Below, in pieces: positions 61,182-63,970 of a stretch of 63,970 nt of DNA (positions are counted from its first letter, which is position 1; the number at the start of each line of letters is the position of its first letter). Source of the DNA: Cryomorphaceae bacterium (lineage in GTDB: Bacteria > Bacteroidota > Bacteroidia > Flavobacteriales_D > Crocinitomicaceae); the NCBI GenBank assembly GCA_021299335.1, contig JAJTGF010000002.1, forward strand, positions 1 through 63,970, read 5' to 3'. A program made the translations under genes and the position numbers. The notes under the pieces are model-generated. The model had not been told where the DNA came from and did no database searches. It was given only the letters and a program-made list of their open reading frames with translations.

Positions 61182-61568
61182 ATGAACGGAATATACAGTT
61201 TGCTAAGCGCCCTCCTGATTTCACTGAGCCTCAGTAGTGATTTACCCTACGCGACCATTCAGCGAGGCATGGAAACGAACGACGCACACGCTATTGTTGG
61301 TCTTGGCAAGGATAAAATCGTATTGCAAGTCCCCGGCTCTGACGGCGCATATCCGTTGTCACAGGCAGAAATGATCTTAAATAGTTTCTTTCAAAAAAAT
61401 CCTAGAGGCACTTTCGTTTTCAGGTATAAAAACACCAAATCTGTCGAAGGAAACGCAACCGCAATAGGCTCATATGTAGCAAAAGGCAACAGTTACCGTG
61501 CTACATTTCAATTCCGCAGCGGAAAATACGAAACCAAGCTCGAAAGCCTGAGTATCGTCAAAGAATAA
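61182..61568 (+). CDS. secreted DUF4783-like protein
   Basis: Signal-peptide-like N-terminus; LQVPGSDGAYPLSQAEMILNSFFQKNPRGTFVFRY. Confidence 0.7.
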   Translation: MNGIYSLLSALLISLSLSSDLPYATIQRGMETNDAHAIVGLGKDKIVLQVPGSDGAYPLSQAEMILNSFFQKNPRGTFVFRYKNTKSVEGNATAIGSYVAKGNSYRATFQFRSGKYETKLESLSIVKE

Positions 61569-61573
61569 AACAA

Positions 61574-63475
61574 TTAGGCTGGCTGCGTACGGTTTTCTTT
61601 GAGCGTATTAAAGAAAATGATACCGTAACCTATCGCGAGCATCAAATGGAAAGGCACCATTCCTAAGTCACCATATATCGCTCTGTTGACTGCCGTAAAG
61701 CCGAAAGTTACCATGAAAATTCCTTCCATGATATTGATGATCGAAAGGCTCTTCTTGTCGTATTTATTGCCCTTGAATTCATCTTTCTTCGCAACATTGA
61801 ACTTTGGCGTGCGCACAAAAGAACTCTTGATCCCGAGGTAACCCTCAATCACCGCCACTGCATTGCTGAGGCCGAGCGCCATTGAAACCGTTAAAAACTG
61901 TACAAAACGCCCCAAGAAACGGAAGAGGTCGCCAAAAAAGTTACCGCGCTTGTCGCGGAAAGAATTCCAGTAGTAGAAGCCCAAGAAGATGGTACTCGAG
62001 AAGAAGTACATCCCGTACTTGATAAAGATATTGAGATCAGAGAAAGAATCTTTGATGTGCAATACTGCCAAACTTAGTAGGGAAAGGATCAAGATAAAGA
62101 CGAAAACGGATGAGTTGAAAAGGTGCGCCAAACCGTGAATGCGATCTCCAATTTTAAGACCTTTGGTAGTTGCCAAGCGCTTCCACATCTTGATGAATAC
62201 TTCTGCCCCGCCTTTCATCCATCGGTGCTGTTGGCTTTTGAGCGCAGACATGGTAATCGGCAATTCTGCAGGCGACTCCACTTCTTCTAAGTATACAAAA
62301 CGCCAGCCTTTCATTTGGGCGCGGTAGCTGAGGTCGAGGTCTTCGGTAATGGTGTCGTGTTCCCAACCGCCAGCGTCGTCAATGGTAGCACGGCGCCATA
62401 CTCCAGCAGTACCGTTAAAGTTGATGTAGTGCCCGCTGGCATTGCGACCACCTTGCTCAATGGCAAAGTGCCCGTTCAGGCCAAAAGCTTGCAACTCCGT
62501 GAGCAATGAATAATCTTTGTTGAGGTGACCCCAACGCGTTTGTACCACACCCACATTTTCAGTGAAATAAGGAATGGTACGCAACAAGAAATCTTTGCTC
62601 GGCACAAAATCAGCATCGAAAATGGCGATGAATTCTCCTTCAACTTTATCCATAGCACAATCCAAAGCACCTGCTTTGTAACCGGTGCGGTCTGTGCGGT
62701 GCACATGCTGAATATTGATGCCGCGGGCAGCTACTTCTGCACACTTGTTGGCAATGATGTCTTTGGTTTCATCGGTAGAATCATCGAGCACTTGAATTTG
62801 GAATTTATCGCGCGGATAATCCATTTCTGCACAAGTTTCGATGATGCGCTCAGCCACATACATTTCATTGAACATCGGCAATTGCACCGTAACTTTTGGC
62901 GCTGTTGCAAGATCAAATGGTGGGGTAACGCGGCTTTGTTGTTTTTTCTTATTCCTGACATAGGCAATTGCCAAACTCAATTGAATGACGCTATAGAAGA
63001 AAATCAAGACCAAACACAAACCGTAAATCACCAAAATGATGCGGGCCACCATATGAGACCAATAATGTTCTTGGCCTTTATAATCGCCCCAGTTGAACAA
63101 CCAAGATACTTTGAGTTGGGCAGAAAAAGGTTGGGTTTGGCTGAACGTATAATGAACAAGGTGTTCTTTGGCATTGGTTTCGAACACTTTTAAGACCGCT
63201 GCACGGTAATCTTTGTCAATGAGTTTAATGGTAGACTTCCCGATCGGTACATTTCTAAAAGTGAATTTTCCGTTTTCGTCGGTCTCAGTCGTATATACTT
63301 TTCCTGTGACGGCTGATTTGAGCTGAACCTCAACTTCTTCAACTTCAGATTTTGTCTTGAAATCTACGAGAAAACCTTCGATTTTTTTAGATACAGGAAT
63401 CGCGAGGTCTTTGTGCGCATGGCTAGAAAAAGCAATAAAAAGACCAAAAAAGAGGAGTAATAAAGAATTCTTCAT
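61574..63475 (-). CDS. membrane glycosyltransferase family 2 with N-terminal CarboxypepD-reg-like extracytoplasmic domain
   Basis: Signal peptide MKNSLLLLFFGLFIAFSSHA; EVQLKSAVTGKVYTTETDENGKFTFRNVPIG; GT2 core FDADFVPS, TEDLDLSYR, QQHRWMKGG; multiple TM; start moved from 63586. Confidence 0.88.
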   Translation of the reverse strand: MKNSLLLLFFGLFIAFSSHAHKDLAIPVSKKIEGFLVDFKTKSEVEEVEVQLKSAVTGKVYTTETDENGKFTFRNVPIGKSTIKLIDKDYRAAVLKVFETNAKEHLVHYTFSQTQPFSAQLKVSWLFNWGDYKGQEHYWSHMVARIILVIYGLCLVLIFFYSVIQLSLAIAYVRNKKKQQSRVTPPFDLATAPKVTVQLPMFNEMYVAERIIETCAEMDYPRDKFQIQVLDDSTDETKDIIANKCAEVAARGINIQHVHRTDRTGYKAGALDCAMDKVEGEFIAIFDADFVPSKDFLLRTIPYFTENVGVVQTRWGHLNKDYSLLTELQAFGLNGHFAIEQGGRNASGHYINFNGTAGVWRRATIDDAGGWEHDTITEDLDLSYRAQMKGWRFVYLEEVESPAELPITMSALKSQQHRWMKGGAEVFIKMWKRLATTKGLKIGDRIHGLAHLFNSSVFVFILILSLLSLAVLHIKDSFSDLNIFIKYGMYFFSSTIFLGFYYWNSFRDKRGNFFGDLFRFLGRFVQFLTVSMALGLSNAVAVIEGYLGIKSSFVRTPKFNVAKKDEFKGNKYDKKSLSIINIMEGIFMVTFGFTAVNRAIYGDLGMVPFHLMLAIGYGIIFFNTLKENRTQPA

Positions 63476-63519
63476 TCGAGAAAACGCAATAGTTGTGAAA
63501 ATAAAAAGCAAATATAGAT

Positions 63520-63970
63520 TTATTCTTTCATTAAGGTCATTTCGTCGACCAAGTGTTTGGCGCCAGAGTAAATATCCATGACCCAAAGTACATAGCGGAT
63601 GTCCACCACAATGTTGCGGCAGCGGTTCGGATCAAATAAATAATCGCTCATGGTGCTTTCCCAACTGCGGTCAAAATTGAGCCCCATCAGGTAACCGTTT
63701 TCGTCGAGTACTGGCGAACCAGAATTACCGCCTGTTGTATGGTTAGAACCTGTAAAGCAAACCCATAATTCATCGCCTTGCGCATACGGGCCATAGTTTT
63801 TGGCGGCATGCAAGTCGAGCATGCGCGGCAAGAGTTCAAAATCAGGGTTGCCTGTATTGTATTTGGCCACAATACCATCTAAAGTGGTGTGTTCGGTGTA
63901 GCGCATGCCATCGGTTGGTGCCGAACCTTCGAGCTGCCCATAGGTAATGCGCAACGTAGAGTTGGCATCG
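63520..63970 (-). CDS. S46 family dipeptidyl-peptidase, C-terminal part (runs off right edge)
   Basis: TTGGNSGSPVLDENGYLMGLNFDRSWESTMSDYLFDPNRCRNIVVDIRYVLW. Confidence 0.92.
   Translation of the reverse strand, partial: DANSTLRITYGQLEGSAPTDGMRYTEHTTLDGIVAKYNTGNPDFELLPRMLDLHAAKNYGPYAQGDELWVCFTGSNHTTGGNSGSPVLDENGYLMGLNFDRSWESTMSDYLFDPNRCRNIVVDIRYVLWVMDIYSGAKHLVDEMTLMKE

Overview
This 64 kb window is a compact, gene-dense chromosomal segment of a Bacteroidota bacterium. Lineage is inferred (Flavobacteriales-like) from T9SS C-terminal sorting domains, GldA, split transketolase, a Bacteroidota-type atpB-E-F-H-A-G cluster and TAnnTTTG promoter boxes. Mostly core genes: tyrS, gldA, rnpA, ribF, queA, hutU, sufA-like/BCD, F0F1 ATP synthase, hemJ/hemACD, aspS, cysS, plus several T9SS cargo proteins, an MBOAT/SGNH acylation cluster, GH16/GH25 enzymes and an MbnP/di-haem peroxidase pair. 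I saw no tRNA, rRNA, CRISPR array, transposase, phage or defence island. Most notable non-gene signals: (1) perfect TAnnTTTG -7 boxes exactly 3-4 nt (once 6) before start codons of several genes, suggesting leaderless transcription; (2) four divergent gene pairs sharing a mirrored CAAAnnTA-N22..25-TAnnTTTG architecture, suggesting compact overlapping bidirectional promoters; (3) ten of eleven convergent pairs ending within about 20 bp of each other or overlapping; (4) a perfect 15-bp hairpin between atpE and atpF; (5) an aldehyde dehydrogenase with an internal frame-shifting deletion; (6) a stand-alone DEAD-box-like domain with degenerate catalytic motifs. All assignments are by reading translations; no database search was run.
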